Origin: an uncultured Alkaliphilus sp. | Lineage (GTDB): Bacteria > Bacillota > Clostridia > Peptostreptococcales > Natronincolaceae | Assembly (NCBI GenBank): GCA_938074565.1 | Contig: CALJEQ010000042.1 | Location: 1-47,281 of the forward strand | DNA length: 47,281 nt | Direction of reading: 5' to 3' | Part shown: positions 22,952-32,162 of the stretch, piece after piece | Numbering within the stretch: position 1 is the stretch's first letter | Layout of the letters: the number at the start of each line of letters is the position of its first letter | Translations under genes and position numbers: made by a program | The notes under the pieces: model-generated | Databases searched by the model: none | What the model was told of the DNA's origin: nothing | The model's input: the letters and a program-made list of their open reading frames with translations, nothing else

Positions 22952-24304
22952 ATGAATTTAAATGATCAACAACAAAACAGAGAGCAATGGGGATCTAAAG
23001 TTGGTTTTATACTTGCTGCTGCTGGTTCAGCTGTAGGTCTAGGTAACTTATGGAAGTTCCCATATACCGCTGGTCAAAACGGTGGTGGTGCATTTGTATT
23101 AGTATACTTTGCTATACTAATATTAGTGGGTTTTACGTTAATGTTGGCAGAATTAATATTAGGTAGACATACTCAATTAAATGCCATCAGTGCCTATCGT
23201 AAAATTAAGGAAAAATGGGCATGGGTTGGTGGTATAGGCATTTTAGCTTCTTATTTAATTCTATCATTTTACAGTGTAATCGGTGGTTGGGTAGTAAACT
23301 ATATTGTTAAGTCCATGACAGGTGCTTTTAATACCGCTGATACAGAAGTTTTATCTAGTATCTTTGTAAACTTTATTACTAATCCAATACAACCAATTAT
23401 TTACCAAGCTATTTTTGTTATTCTTACTCTAGGAATTGTAATTGGCGGTGTAAGTGGTGGTATTGAAAAATATAGTAAAATATTAATGCCGGGTTTATTT
23501 GTTATGATGGTGTTAATTATGATTAGATCTGTTACCTTGCCTGGGGCAAGCGAAGGAATTAAATATTTATTATTACCTGATTTTTCTAAAATTGATGGTA
23601 ATGTAATGTTGGCTGCTTTAGGACAAGTATTTTTTTCCTTAAGCTTGGGTATGGGGGTTATTATTACCTATGGTAGTTATTTAGGTAAGGATGAGAATTT
23701 ACCACAAAGCTCCTTTACTATTCCATTAATTGATACGATTATTGCTTTATTAGCAGGTTTAGCAATTTTACCTGCAGTATTTGCCTTTGGGTTTGATCCA
23801 GCAGGTGGGCCTGGATTAATTTTTATTACATTACCTGCTGTTTTCTCTCAAATGCCCTTAGGCAACGTATTTGCATTATTATTCTTCCTATTAGTATTAT
23901 TCGCAGCATTAACCTCTTCAATTTCATTATTAGAGGCATCTGTGTCCTATGTAGTTGATGAATGGAAAATGAGTAGAAAAAAAGCAACCTTTATTTTATC
24001 ATTTGTTGTATTCTTATTAGGTGTACCATCTTCTCTAGCTCAAGGGCCTTGGTCTCATATTAAATTTATTAGAGGGTTAGACTTCTTAGATTCTATGGAC
24101 TTTATTGCTAGTAATCTATTGTTACCAATAGGCGGGTTTTTCTTATGTATCTTCATTGGATGGGTTTGGGGAATTGAAAATGCCTTAAAAGAAGCTACTA
24201 ATGATGGAAAAATTTCCTTTAAATTAGCAAAATTTTGGGCATTCTTAATTAAATGGGTTGCTCCAATCGCGATTTTAATTGTATTCATTCAAGGATTAAA
24301 ATAA
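22952..24304 (+). CDS. Sodium-dependent amino acid transporter (NSS/SNF family), copy 2
   Basis: The 450-residue membrane protein is a paralogue of the transporter at 12436, very similar throughout (REQWGSKVGFILAAAGSAVG, GLGNLWKFPYTAGQNGGGAF, FFSLSLGMGVIITYGSYLG). Substrate-site neighbours differ slightly (PYTAG versus PFMAG; EASVSYVVDEW versus EVCVSYTVDEW), so the two may prefer different amino acids. Na-driven import of hydrophobic amino acids is the family role. It starts at ATG 22952 behind AAGGAGG. The two copies point the same way and are separated only by the phage tail cassette and its regulators. Confidence 0.92.
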   Translation: MNLNDQQQNREQWGSKVGFILAAAGSAVGLGNLWKFPYTAGQNGGGAFVLVYFAILILVGFTLMLAELILGRHTQLNAISAYRKIKEKWAWVGGIGILASYLILSFYSVIGGWVVNYIVKSMTGAFNTADTEVLSSIFVNFITNPIQPIIYQAIFVILTLGIVIGGVSGGIEKYSKILMPGLFVMMVLIMIRSVTLPGASEGIKYLLLPDFSKIDGNVMLAALGQVFFSLSLGMGVIITYGSYLGKDENLPQSSFTIPLIDTIIALLAGLAILPAVFAFGFDPAGGPGLIFITLPAVFSQMPLGNVFALLFFLLVLFAALTSSISLLEASVSYVVDEWKMSRKKATFILSFVVFLLGVPSSLAQGPWSHIKFIRGLDFLDSMDFIASNLLLPIGGFFLCIFIGWVWGIENALKEATNDGKISFKLAKFWAFLIKWVAPIAILIVFIQGLK

Positions 24305-24314
24305 TTTATAAAAA

Positions 24315-24352
24315 TAGTGCATACCATTATATTTTTATTTAGGTATGCACTA
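24315..24352 (+). terminator. Terminator of SNF transporter 2
   Basis: TAGTGCATACC (24315-24325) pairs with GGTATGCACTA (24342-24352), followed by AAAATTTTTCAATT. The T run starts 4 nt after the stem, so strength is moderate; it may also serve the opposite strand. Confidence 0.75.
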
Positions 24353-24399
24353 AAAATTTTTCAATTATAATTTTTTGTTTTTATTTCTTTACTTATTCC

Positions 24400-26283
24400 T
24401 TAATGTTTCCTGTTGTAGTCTTCTTCTTTGTTTCCTTCTTTAATTAGAATAAATTCATTTTCTAAAACAAATTCTGAAAGTTGTATTTCTGCCATTGCCC
24501 TTTCATACCCTTCTGAACAGACATCTAAGTCAATAGGCTCTCCTGTATAAACGTTCCATGCTGTACTATTTTCAAACATTCCATCCTTTGACATACTAAA
24601 TATATAATCATCTTTGAAAAAAGACCCTTTAGCAGTACGTATCATATTAATAGCATAATTATCTTTAGTATTTAATAAATCTTTACCTATAAACTTGTAA
24701 TTATTAATACTTAGTCCAAGTAAGTTGGCTAACGTAGGAAAAAAGTCCACCTGCCCACCGACGGTATTAATTTCTTCTTTTACATCTCCATTAGGAATAT
24801 GTATAAGTAAAGGTACTCTTAACATTTCATCTTCTCTATATTCTTTTCCCAAAAACTCCGTCATTAAGTGGGAAGTTTCTTCATTATATGCCTTAAGACC
24901 ATGATGATCTCCATAGATAATAATAATGGAGTTTTCATATATACCTGTATCTTTTAGAGATTGAATAAATTCACCTATTGCTTTATCTAAATAATTTACG
25001 GTTTGAAAATACCCTCCTACAACTGTATCTTGATAAGGTTCTCCCACATCTAAATTACAATACTCCGCTTCTAAGTGAAACGGATAATGGGAAGTAAGGG
25101 TTATAAAATAGGAATAGAATGGTTCATCTAATGTTTTCAAATGAGGTATAGACTGTCTAAATAAACTTCTATCACCGATACCCATCCCTATAATTTCTTC
25201 TTCCATCAAATATTCTAAGCTTATAAATTCATCTATTCCCATATCGGGGTATATATTATCTCTATTCCAAAAACTTGCCTCATTTCCATGAAAGACAACA
25301 GTCTTATAATCTTGTTCCTTTAATACTTTAGGTAAAGTTATCAAACTTTTACCTTCATATTGTTTAAAACTATAATTTTTTGTTGAAGCATGATAACCTG
25401 TTTGAGAAACAAATTCAGCATCAGAAGTATTACCCCATCCCACTTGTTCATAATATCTTGGAAAGTATAGAGTTTCTTGGTCTATTAATCCATTAAGTAC
25501 AGGTGTAATCCATTGTCCATTTACCTGTTTTTGTAGAACAAAGCTTTGAAGTGACTCGGCTTGAATAATTATAACATTTTTGCCCTCTGCAACACCAAAA
25601 AATTGTTTGTTTTCTTCCTCTAACATATCCTCTTCTGGTAATACCTCATTCCAAGTTTCTTCATAGGCTTCCACCAATGGTAGTTTATGCTTTAAAAAAT
25701 CAACTATATCATAAAGATGATAATTAACCATTCCTAAATTAAAAGGAGTATAATACCCTTTTATATTACCAAATAAACCCTGACAACTACCCAGTACTAC
25801 TAAAATAGCCACCATTAAAACTAAATAGTCTTTATAAGTCTTTCTTTTAAACCGTTGAATAGGGTTACTGCCAAACTTCCACTGTATAAACCAAATGAGT
25901 AAACTATCAATAAAAAACAAAAGATACTTTAGTTGCATTAAGTTACTTACACTACTTGATACTCCTTTTAAATGCTTTACCTGATTAAAAATATGGATAG
26001 GCATAAGGGTAGCAAAATGACTAAAATATAAACTATTAGAAAATAACAATAAAGAAATTAGAAAATGCGTTATTAATAGTGCTCTTCGTTTATTCTTTTT
26101 TGCAGTCATACTTACCAGTTGATATATTCCAAAAACCGTTACTCCATTTAAAATGGTTATTAGCCAGTATCTTTGGTTGATTCCTATAAATTGATGAAAA
26201 TACAATAACTTAATAAATGTAACAAAAGTTAAAACAAATACCTTATTATAGGGTTTTGTCGAAATAGTCCCTTGTTGAATCAC
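24400..26283 (-). CDS. LtaS-family phosphoglycerol transferase (membrane sulfatase fold)
   Basis: The 627-residue protein has about five N-terminal membrane helices (residues 14-175), a linker, and an extracellular sulfatase-like domain. The Mn-binding Glu243 (IIIQAESLQSF), the nucleophile Thr286 (GWGNTSDAEFVSQTGYHAS) and the metal-ligand motif YGDHHG are all present. LtaS enzymes polymerise glycerol phosphate from phosphatidylglycerol to make lipoteichoic acid, or prime or decorate related polymers. Length matches the family. Start is GTG 26283 with GGGGGAG 5 nt upstream. It appears monocistronic. Confidence 0.9.
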   Translation of the reverse strand: MIQQGTISTKPYNKVFVLTFVTFIKLLYFHQFIGINQRYWLITILNGVTVFGIYQLVSMTAKKNKRRALLITHFLISLLLFSNSLYFSHFATLMPIHIFNQVKHLKGVSSSVSNLMQLKYLLFFIDSLLIWFIQWKFGSNPIQRFKRKTYKDYLVLMVAILVVLGSCQGLFGNIKGYYTPFNLGMVNYHLYDIVDFLKHKLPLVEAYEETWNEVLPEEDMLEEENKQFFGVAEGKNVIIIQAESLQSFVLQKQVNGQWITPVLNGLIDQETLYFPRYYEQVGWGNTSDAEFVSQTGYHASTKNYSFKQYEGKSLITLPKVLKEQDYKTVVFHGNEASFWNRDNIYPDMGIDEFISLEYLMEEEIIGMGIGDRSLFRQSIPHLKTLDEPFYSYFITLTSHYPFHLEAEYCNLDVGEPYQDTVVGGYFQTVNYLDKAIGEFIQSLKDTGIYENSIIIIYGDHHGLKAYNEETSHLMTEFLGKEYREDEMLRVPLLIHIPNGDVKEEINTVGGQVDFFPTLANLLGLSINNYKFIGKDLLNTKDNYAINMIRTAKGSFFKDDYIFSMSKDGMFENSTAWNVYTGEPIDLDVCSEGYERAMAEIQLSEFVLENEFILIKEGNKEEDYNRKH

Positions 26284-26372
26284 CTTATCTCCCCCTGAAA
26301 ATTCTATTATATTCCATTCTTATTTTATCATACTTATTACAAAAGTAAAGACGTTAAACCTACAGCGTAAAA

Positions 26373-27107
26373 CTATTTTTCTATTAAGTTATTCCAATAT
26401 CTTGAGGGCATGTTTTTTCGTTGAAGCTTGGGGTTGTATCTTTCTTCAATGGATATATTGTTAAAATATTCACGCCATAATTTCTGATAATTTATTTCCT
26501 CATCCCCTAATGAGGGAGTAAATTTATCATCTATATTTGTTAAAACCCACTGTTTATGAAAAGTAACAGCTGCAATATTTCTCTTTTTATCATGGATCAT
26601 CCAATTTTGATCCCCCATACGTTCTACAAAATGGGGTGCAACTAAACCAATAATATTATAATCAGGTTCTATAGGCGCATAATAAAAGTCTCCTTTAAGT
26701 TGTTGAAATCTTATTAATCCCAACATTCTATGTCTCTCACGACTAACTTTATTACAAATTTCCTGTACAACCATCACTCTATTGTCCATTAAATTTAGAT
26801 CTACAGAATTTCCCATTCGCCAACCCAAACGAAGATAGTTATAAATCATTGTACCTGCCTCTTGATGTTCTGATAAAAATATATGATAAACATTTCTGAG
26901 GGCATTCTTAGAAATTTTACTCCCAATAGACTCATATACCTTATCTGCTTTTGTTCCATCGGTTTCAATATAAATGGTGTCATCCAATAAATTAGGTTGA
27001 AAATTTTCTTTTGAATATATTTTCTCTGGCTTATCCTTTAAATAATAAGACTCATAAATTGCTGTTAATAGTCCTTCAAAACTTCCGTCATAAAGATATA
27101 TTATCAT
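26373..27107 (-). CDS. Radical SAM-linked protein (TIGR03915/DUF4130 type)
   Basis: The 244-residue protein starts MIIYLYDGSFEGLLTAIYES and contains the LRLGWRMGNSVDLNLMD, VSRERHRMLGLIRFQQLKG and HFVERMGDQNWMIHDKKR stretches of the family known as TIGR03915/DUF4130. Its members nearly always sit next to the radical SAM protein found here just upstream, and sometimes are fused to uracil-DNA-glycosylase-like domains, from which a role in DNA repair or modification has been suggested. No activity is established. It begins 2 nt after the radical SAM gene. Confidence 0.88.
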   Translation of the reverse strand: MIIYLYDGSFEGLLTAIYESYYLKDKPEKIYSKENFQPNLLDDTIYIETDGTKADKVYESIGSKISKNALRNVYHIFLSEHQEAGTMIYNYLRLGWRMGNSVDLNLMDNRVMVVQEICNKVSRERHRMLGLIRFQQLKGDFYYAPIEPDYNIIGLVAPHFVERMGDQNWMIHDKKRNIAAVTFHKQWVLTNIDDKFTPSLGDEEINYQKLWREYFNNISIEERYNPKLQRKNMPSRYWNNLIEK

Positions 27108-27109
27108 TA

Positions 27110-28417
27110 TTATAATTCTCCTAATACAATAGAATTGATTAAATTATGATTATAGGGTACTAAATCAGTTAAAAAGGATAGCTGATTTTCCTGCCATGAA
27201 GGAACATTGGTTTTCTTTGGTTTAGGTAGAAGACTTTGTCTAATAAGCCCCACCTTCATTCCTACTTCTCCATGATACTTTCCGTTGCAAGTAATGAAGT
27301 GTTGTGCTCTTTTCATTACAACCCCTATATTCTTTAGTCCATCATAACTAATTGTTGACACTCTTCTAGCAGCAATAATCCTTCTAGCAGACCTGACTCC
27401 AATACCAGGTACCCTCAATAACATTTCATACTCTGCTCGATTAATTTCAATGGGAAATAGATGTATATTTCTTAATGCCCAGTCAGTTTTAGGGTCAAAG
27501 TCATTATCAAAATTAGGTTGTGTTTCATCTAATAGTTCTCCCGCAGAAAAACCATAAAAACGTAATAACCAGTCAGCTTGATAAAGTCTATGTTCCCGTA
27601 CAGTGGGTGGGTTTATTACTTGTGGTAGTTTAGGATGATTCATAACAGGGACATAGGCAGAATAGTATACTCGTTTTAATTTGTATCTATTATATAAACC
27701 TTCCGTTAGAGTTAGAATTTTATAATCATGGTCTTGGGTAGCTCCTACTATTAACTGTGTACTCTGCCCTGCTGGTACAAAAAGATTTGCTCCTTTAAAT
27801 TGTTTCTTTTCTTCTTTTGATTGAATAATCTTTTGATTTATTAAACCCATAGGCTTTAATATACTTTCTTTTTTCTTTTGGGGTGCTAACAATTTTAGCC
27901 CTTCACTGGAGGGTAATTCTATATTAACACTCATACGATCCACATACTTTCCAGCTTTTGAAATAAGGGCTTCATCTGCTCCAGGAATACCTTTCAAATG
28001 AATGTACCCATTAAAACGATATTCTTCTCTAAGAATCCTTACCACCTCAGATAACCCCTCCATTGTGTAGTCTGGGTTTTTATTGATGGCAGAACTTAAA
28101 AAAAGTCCTTCAATATAATTTCTTTTGTAGAAATTTATGGTCAGGTCTGCCACCTCTTGGGGTGTAAAGGAGGCTCTAGGTATGTCATTGGTGACACGAT
28201 TTACACAGTAAACACAATCATAAACACATTCGTTTGTATATAATATTTTCAACAGGGAAATACAACGTCCATCATCTGACCAACTATGGCAAATTCCACT
28301 AAGGGTAGCATTACCAATCCCCCCCTGTGTATTTTTTCTGTTACTACCACTGGAGGAACAAGAGACATCATATTTAGCCGAATCTGCTAATATTTTTAGT
28401 TTTTGTTGAATATCCAT
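27110..28417 (-). CDS. Putative DNA modification/repair radical SAM protein (TIGR03916 type)
   Basis: The 435-residue protein has the radical SAM cluster motif CVYDCVYC (Cys64, Cys68, Cys71) after an additional Cys-rich N terminus (SCSSSGSNRK, GICHSW). The C-terminal region (LRVPGIGVRSARRIIAARRV, about 330-350) is a helix-hairpin-helix DNA-binding motif. This combination matches the family annotated as putative DNA modification/repair radical SAM protein. GGAGGG lies 6 nt before ATG 28417. The promoter carries an SOS-like box, which independently supports a DNA damage link. The substrate is unknown. Confidence 0.9.
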   Translation of the reverse strand: MDIQQKLKILADSAKYDVSCSSSGSNRKNTQGGIGNATLSGICHSWSDDGRCISLLKILYTNECVYDCVYCVNRVTNDIPRASFTPQEVADLTINFYKRNYIEGLFLSSAINKNPDYTMEGLSEVVRILREEYRFNGYIHLKGIPGADEALISKAGKYVDRMSVNIELPSSEGLKLLAPQKKKESILKPMGLINQKIIQSKEEKKQFKGANLFVPAGQSTQLIVGATQDHDYKILTLTEGLYNRYKLKRVYYSAYVPVMNHPKLPQVINPPTVREHRLYQADWLLRFYGFSAGELLDETQPNFDNDFDPKTDWALRNIHLFPIEINRAEYEMLLRVPGIGVRSARRIIAARRVSTISYDGLKNIGVVMKRAQHFITCNGKYHGEVGMKVGLIRQSLLPKPKKTNVPSWQENQLSFLTDLVPYNHNLINSIVLGEL

Positions 28418-28445
28418 AAATAGCCCTCCATTTTTTAAACAATTA

Positions 28446-28489
28446 ATTATAGTTTAACACAATGGAAGGAAAAATAAAACATATGTTCT
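28446..28489 (-). promoter_or_regulatory. Promoter with SOS-like box for the radical SAM pair
   Basis: On the minus strand TATAAT (28451-28446) forms a -10 box, with a weak TTTTTC at -35. Immediately upstream, AGAACATATGTTTT (28489-28476) matches GAACRNRYGTTY at all twelve core positions. The layout, operator abutting -35, suits LexA repression. Confidence 0.6.
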
Positions 28490-28629
28490 TTAGAAGTATC
28501 TGTAAAACATATAGGGCTTATTGTGTTGAAATCAATTTACATTCAAAACAAGTAGATAAAGTAACCTTATTATTAATGAAATATATAGAAGAATACCATA
28601 ATTAAATTTTGTCTTTGCTAAAAATAAAT

Positions 28630-28667
28630 TTAAAACCCCCTTATTGTAGTATATGAGGGGGTTTTAA
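28630..28667. terminator. Terminator of the histidine operon
   Basis: TTAAAACCCCC (28630-28640) pairs with GGGGGTTTTAA (28657-28667) around a 16-nt loop, with T-rich sequence on both sides. It lies 43 nt after the hisIE stop on the minus strand. Confidence 0.85.
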
Positions 28668-28709
28668 AGTACAATTTATTATTTTTACCAACTTGTTCAT
28701 TATTTATCA

Positions 28710-29435
28710 TTACTTCATTCTTTTCTCCAACTCCAAATAAACTTCCTCTAACTTAATCTCCCTTTCATTTAATAAAACCAACAAATGATACAATAAGTCA
28801 CTGGTTTCACTTACAAGTTCCTTTGAGTCATTATTTTTCGCAGCAATAATTACCTCTGCCGATTCTTCCCCAACCTTTTTTAATATCTTATTAATTCCCT
28901 GTTGAAATAAATAGTTTGTATAAGAACCCTCTTTAGGGTTTGCTTTTCGTTGTGATAAAACATCATATAATTTTTCAAGTATATTTATATCTATTTTATT
29001 GTTTTCAGTATTTATATTATTTACATCATTTTTACTCTTTTCATTATTTGTATTTTCTTCATCAGTTCTATTCTTTTCATCATTTCTATTGTTACCATTA
29101 GTTTCATTGTTTTCACTAAAAACCTCATTAAAAAAACAACTTTTTACCCCTGTATGACAGGCATTTCCCTTTTGTTGTACCTTTACTAATAAAGTATCTC
29201 CATCACAATCATAAGTAATAGATTCTATTTTTTGTAGATTTCCAGATGTAGCCCCTTTATTCCATAGTTCTTGTCTGCTACGACTCCAAAACCATGTGTT
29301 TCTTGTTTCTAATGTTTTTAAAAGAGATTCCCTATTCATATACGCCATCATTAGTACCTCTCCCGTGGAGTTCTCCTGTATAATGGCAGGAATAAGTCCC
29401 TTATCATCAAACTTTAATTCATCTATATTAAACAC
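28710..29435 (-). CDS. hisIE: Bifunctional HisIE (phosphoribosyl-AMP cyclohydrolase/phosphoribosyl-ATP pyrophosphatase)
   Basis: The protein has a HisI domain (about residues 1-105; [20 protein letters not shown] and GNACHTG with zinc and Mg ligands) and a HisE domain (from about 155; [20 protein letters not shown] and [16 protein letters not shown]). They catalyse steps 3 and 2 of histidine synthesis. Between them lies an unusual linker of about 40 residues made almost only of Asn, Glu, Lys, Asp and Thr (for example [20 protein letters not shown]), not found in typical HisIE. GTG 29435, preceded by AGGTG, is preferred to the GTG at 29444 that abuts the hisF stop. Confidence 0.93.
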   Translation of the reverse strand: MFNIDELKFDDKGLIPAIIQENSTGEVLMMAYMNRESLLKTLETRNTWFWSRSRQELWNKGATSGNLQKIESITYDCDGDTLLVKVQQKGNACHTGVKSCFFNEVFSENNETNGNNRNDEKNRTDEENTNNEKSKNDVNNINTENNKIDINILEKLYDVLSQRKANPKEGSYTNYLFQQGINKILKKVGEESAEVIIAAKNNDSKELVSETSDLLYHLLVLLNEREIKLEEVYLELEKRMK

Positions 29436-29444
29436 TTTAAACAC

Positions 29445-30203
29445 CTACTTTCTTACCTTTACATTCTGTTGTTGTAAATAGCTTTTTAATTGCTGAATTT
29501 CCACCTCTTTAAAATGAAACAGAGATGCTGCTAAGGCTGCATCAGCCCACCCTGTTGTAAAAACATCATAAAAATCTGCCTGTGTGCCAGCTCCACCAGA
29601 AGCAATAACAGGTATATTTACCTGTTTACTTATTAATTTAGTTATTTCTAGATCGTATCCTTTTTTAGTTCCATCCCTATCCATACTGGTGAGGAGAATT
29701 TCCCCTGCCCCTAGTTTTTCCACTTCCTTAGCCCAGTTTAACGCTTCAAGTCCAGTATCTTCCCTTCCCCCTTTAACATAAACATGGTAAGTACCATCGG
29801 GTTGTTTCTTTACATCTATTGCCACCACCACTGCTTGGCTACCAAAACGACTGGCACATTCAGTTATTAATTGGGGGTTAGTAACTGCTGCTGAATTAAT
29901 GGAAACCTTATCAGCACCACATTTTAAAACATCACAAAAATCTTCTACTGTTCTTATTCCCCCTCCCACTGTTAAGGGAATAAAAACCTCTTCGGCAGTT
30001 CTTTTTACTACATCTAACAAAATATCCCGTTCTTCATAGGAGGCTGTGATGTCTAAAAAAACCAACTCGTCAGCCCCACAACGGTTATATTCCTTTGCAA
30101 TGGCAACAGGATCCCCTGCATCTACTAAATTAACAAAATTAACTCCTTTTACTACCCTTCCTTTACTAACATCTAGACAAGGGATAATTCGTTTTGCCAT
30201 CAT
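29445..30203 (-). CDS. hisF: Imidazole glycerol phosphate synthase, cyclase subunit HisF
   Basis: The 252-residue TIM-barrel protein starts [20 protein letters not shown] and has [26 protein letters not shown] and [13 protein letters not shown]. The catalytic Asp residues ([16 protein letters not shown]) are present. With HisH it makes imidazole glycerol phosphate and AICAR from PRFAR and ammonia. The ATG overlaps the hisA stop (ATGA), so the two are coupled; a second ATG one codon on is equally possible. Confidence 0.96.
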   Translation of the reverse strand: MMAKRIIPCLDVSKGRVVKGVNFVNLVDAGDPVAIAKEYNRCGADELVFLDITASYEERDILLDVVKRTAEEVFIPLTVGGGIRTVEDFCDVLKCGADKVSINSAAVTNPQLITECASRFGSQAVVVAIDVKKQPDGTYHVYVKGGREDTGLEALNWAKEVEKLGAGEILLTSMDRDGTKKGYDLEITKLISKQVNIPVIASGGAGTQADFYDVFTTGWADAALAASLFHFKEVEIQQLKSYLQQQNVKVRK

Positions 30204-30913
30204 ACTAAAGCCACCTCCGCCTGTTGTAGGTTAAACTTATTTTCATATAGGGCTTTTCCCACAATAGCACCTTCTACACCAGTTTCCTTCAATTTTACTA
30301 AATCTTCAATGGAAGAAACCCCTCCAGAAGCAATAATTTCAATATTAGTAAAGGCTTTTAATTGAGTAATGTTATTGAAGTTAGGGCCTTGCAGCATACC
30401 ATCCCTGCTAATATCTGTATATACTATTGTCTTAACCCCTATTGCCTCCAGTTCTTTAACAAACTCTAAAACAGTTACATTACTGGTTTTTACCCACCCT
30501 TCAGTGGCAACATAGTCATTTTTAGCATCAATAGAAACAACAATTTTGTCTCCATATTTATCCACTGATTGTTTCAGCATTTCCCTGTCCTCTAATGCCT
30601 TAGTTCCCAAAATCACCCGTTGTACGCCTAAGTTTAACCATGTGTCAATGGCTTCTATACTTCTAATCCCTCCCCCAACTTGTATAGGGATATTAACTGC
30701 CTTTAACATAGAATTGATAACATCCATATTTTTAGAGTCACCTTGAAACGCTCCATCTAAGTCCACCACATGAAGTATTTCTGCTCCTTGTTGTTGCCAC
30801 ATAACAGCCACATCTTCTGGTGTTTCATAATATACCTTTTCTTCATCTATCAAACCTTGAGTAAGTCGAACACATTTCCCATTTTTTATGTCAATAGCTG
30901 GATACAACCTCAT
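30200..30913 (-). CDS. hisA: ProFAR isomerase HisA
   Basis: The 237-residue TIM barrel has [17 protein letters not shown], with the catalytic Asp in PAIDI, then [24 protein letters not shown] and [15 protein letters not shown] with the second catalytic Asp. It isomerises ProFAR to PRFAR by an Amadori rearrangement, step 4 of the pathway. The ATG shares one base with the hisH stop (TAATG). Homology to hisF reflects the known ancient duplication. Confidence 0.95.
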   Translation of the reverse strand: MRLYPAIDIKNGKCVRLTQGLIDEEKVYYETPEDVAVMWQQQGAEILHVVDLDGAFQGDSKNMDVINSMLKAVNIPIQVGGGIRSIEAIDTWLNLGVQRVILGTKALEDREMLKQSVDKYGDKIVVSIDAKNDYVATEGWVKTSNVTVLEFVKELEAIGVKTIVYTDISRDGMLQGPNFNNITQLKAFTNIEIIASGGVSSIEDLVKLKETGVEGAIVGKALYENKFNLQQAEVALV

Positions 30914-31515
30914 TAAATCACCTTCCCAAAGTTCTTTAATATTTTTAAACCTACTTCTCCACTCTTTTCAGGATGAAATTGTAATCCGAAAAGATTTTCT
31001 TTTTCCACCATCGCTGGAACTTCTAACCCATAGTCTGTAGTTGCCTTAATGATGCCCTGTTCCCCTACCTCGGCAAAAAACGAATGAACAAAGTAAACAT
31101 ATTCACCGTCTTTTATCTCTTTAAGTAATGCGCTATCTTCCTTCATATTTAATTGGTTCCAACCCATATGGGGTATTTTATTAGTTGTAGGTAACTTTAC
31201 AATATTCCCCTTCATAAAAGAAAAACCGCTACATTCCTTTACTTCATAACCAAATTCAAATAGAACTTGCATTCCTAGACATATTCCTAATAGGGGTTTA
31301 CCTTTTTTTACTTCATTTTTAATTTTTTCATCCAACTGTTGTTTTTTTAATTGTTCCATAGCATCATAAAATGCCCCCACGCCAGGAATAACCACAGCCT
31401 TTGCATCTTCTATTTTCTTATGGTCTTGGGTAACGAAAGCATCTAACCCCACAGCTTCAAATGCTTTTTGCACACTTCGCAAATTACCCATGCCATAATC
31501 TACTATAGCAATCAT
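30913..31515 (-). CDS. hisH: Imidazole glycerol phosphate synthase, glutaminase subunit HisH
   Basis: The 200-residue class I glutamine amidotransferase has the nucleophile Cys in LLGICLGMQVLFE, the oxyanion segment VIPGVGAF, and the His/Glu pair in GLQFHPEKSG. It supplies ammonia to HisF through a tunnel. GGAGG lies 6-7 nt upstream of ATG 31515. A 44-nt gap separates it from hisB, the widest inside the operon. Confidence 0.95.
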   Translation of the reverse strand: MIAIVDYGMGNLRSVQKAFEAVGLDAFVTQDHKKIEDAKAVVIPGVGAFYDAMEQLKKQQLDEKIKNEVKKGKPLLGICLGMQVLFEFGYEVKECSGFSFMKGNIVKLPTTNKIPHMGWNQLNMKEDSALLKEIKDGEYVYFVHSFFAEVGEQGIIKATTDYGLEVPAMVEKENLFGLQFHPEKSGEVGLKILKNFGKVI

Positions 31516-31559
31516 CCCACGTCCTCCTTCATGTCTGTTATCTCAGTCCTTCATCTCTT

Positions 31560-32150
31560 TTAAAGACTCCCCTTTGTTGATCTAACTCCTTCAATCCTTA
31601 AATCTATCACAGTGGCTTCATCCAACACCCTACCTAAGCACTTAAACAGACTTTCAATTATATGATGGTCATTTTTGCCATAAAGACTTTTTGCATGAAG
31701 GGTGATTCCAGCATTAAAGACAAAAGCTCTAAAAAATTCCTCCACCAATTGCACTTCAAAATTGCCCGTTCTCTCACCATTAAAAGAGACATCAAAATGT
31801 AGATAGGGTCTACCACTTATATCAATAGACACCATTGATAAAGCTTCATCCATAGGAGTAAAAACAGTGGCATAACGCTTTATTCCTTCTTTATTTCCTA
31901 AAGCTTCATTTAACGCCTTTCCCATTACGATTCCCACATCTTCTACGGTGTGATGAAAGTCAACTTCTAAATCACCTTTAGCCTGTAGGTCTAAGTCCAT
32001 TAAACCATGCTTTTTAAACTGTTGTAACATATGGTCAAAAAAACCAATTCCAGTCTCAATTTTACCTTCCCCTTTACCATCTATATTAAAGGATATATCA
32101 ATTTCCGTTTCATTAGTTTTTCGGTTTCCCGTATATCTTCTGTTATTCAA
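31560..32150 (-). CDS. hisB: Imidazoleglycerol-phosphate dehydratase HisB
   Basis: The 196-residue monofunctional dehydratase has both Mn-binding His motifs, FHHTVEDVGI and DHHIIESLFKCLGRVLDEA, plus the matching N-terminal GFFDHMLQQFKKH. It dehydrates imidazoleglycerol phosphate to imidazoleacetol phosphate. No phosphatase domain is fused, and no histidinol-phosphate phosphatase gene lies in this operon, so that step must be encoded elsewhere. Start is TTG 32150 behind a GGGGGG site, 12 nt after hisC. Confidence 0.95.
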   Translation of the reverse strand: MNNRRYTGNRKTNETEIDISFNIDGKGEGKIETGIGFFDHMLQQFKKHGLMDLDLQAKGDLEVDFHHTVEDVGIVMGKALNEALGNKEGIKRYATVFTPMDEALSMVSIDISGRPYLHFDVSFNGERTGNFEVQLVEEFFRAFVFNAGITLHAKSLYGKNDHHIIESLFKCLGRVLDEATVIDLRIEGVRSTKGSL

Positions 32151-32162
32151 ACTTTTGCCCCC

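Noticed and set aside
28462..28605. 47-codon plus-strand frame next to the his terminator (MEGKIKHMFFRSICKTYRAY start)
   Set aside because: No ribosome binding site at a proper distance, and it overlaps the SOS-like box and promoter of the radical SAM gene on the other strand; most likely non-coding.
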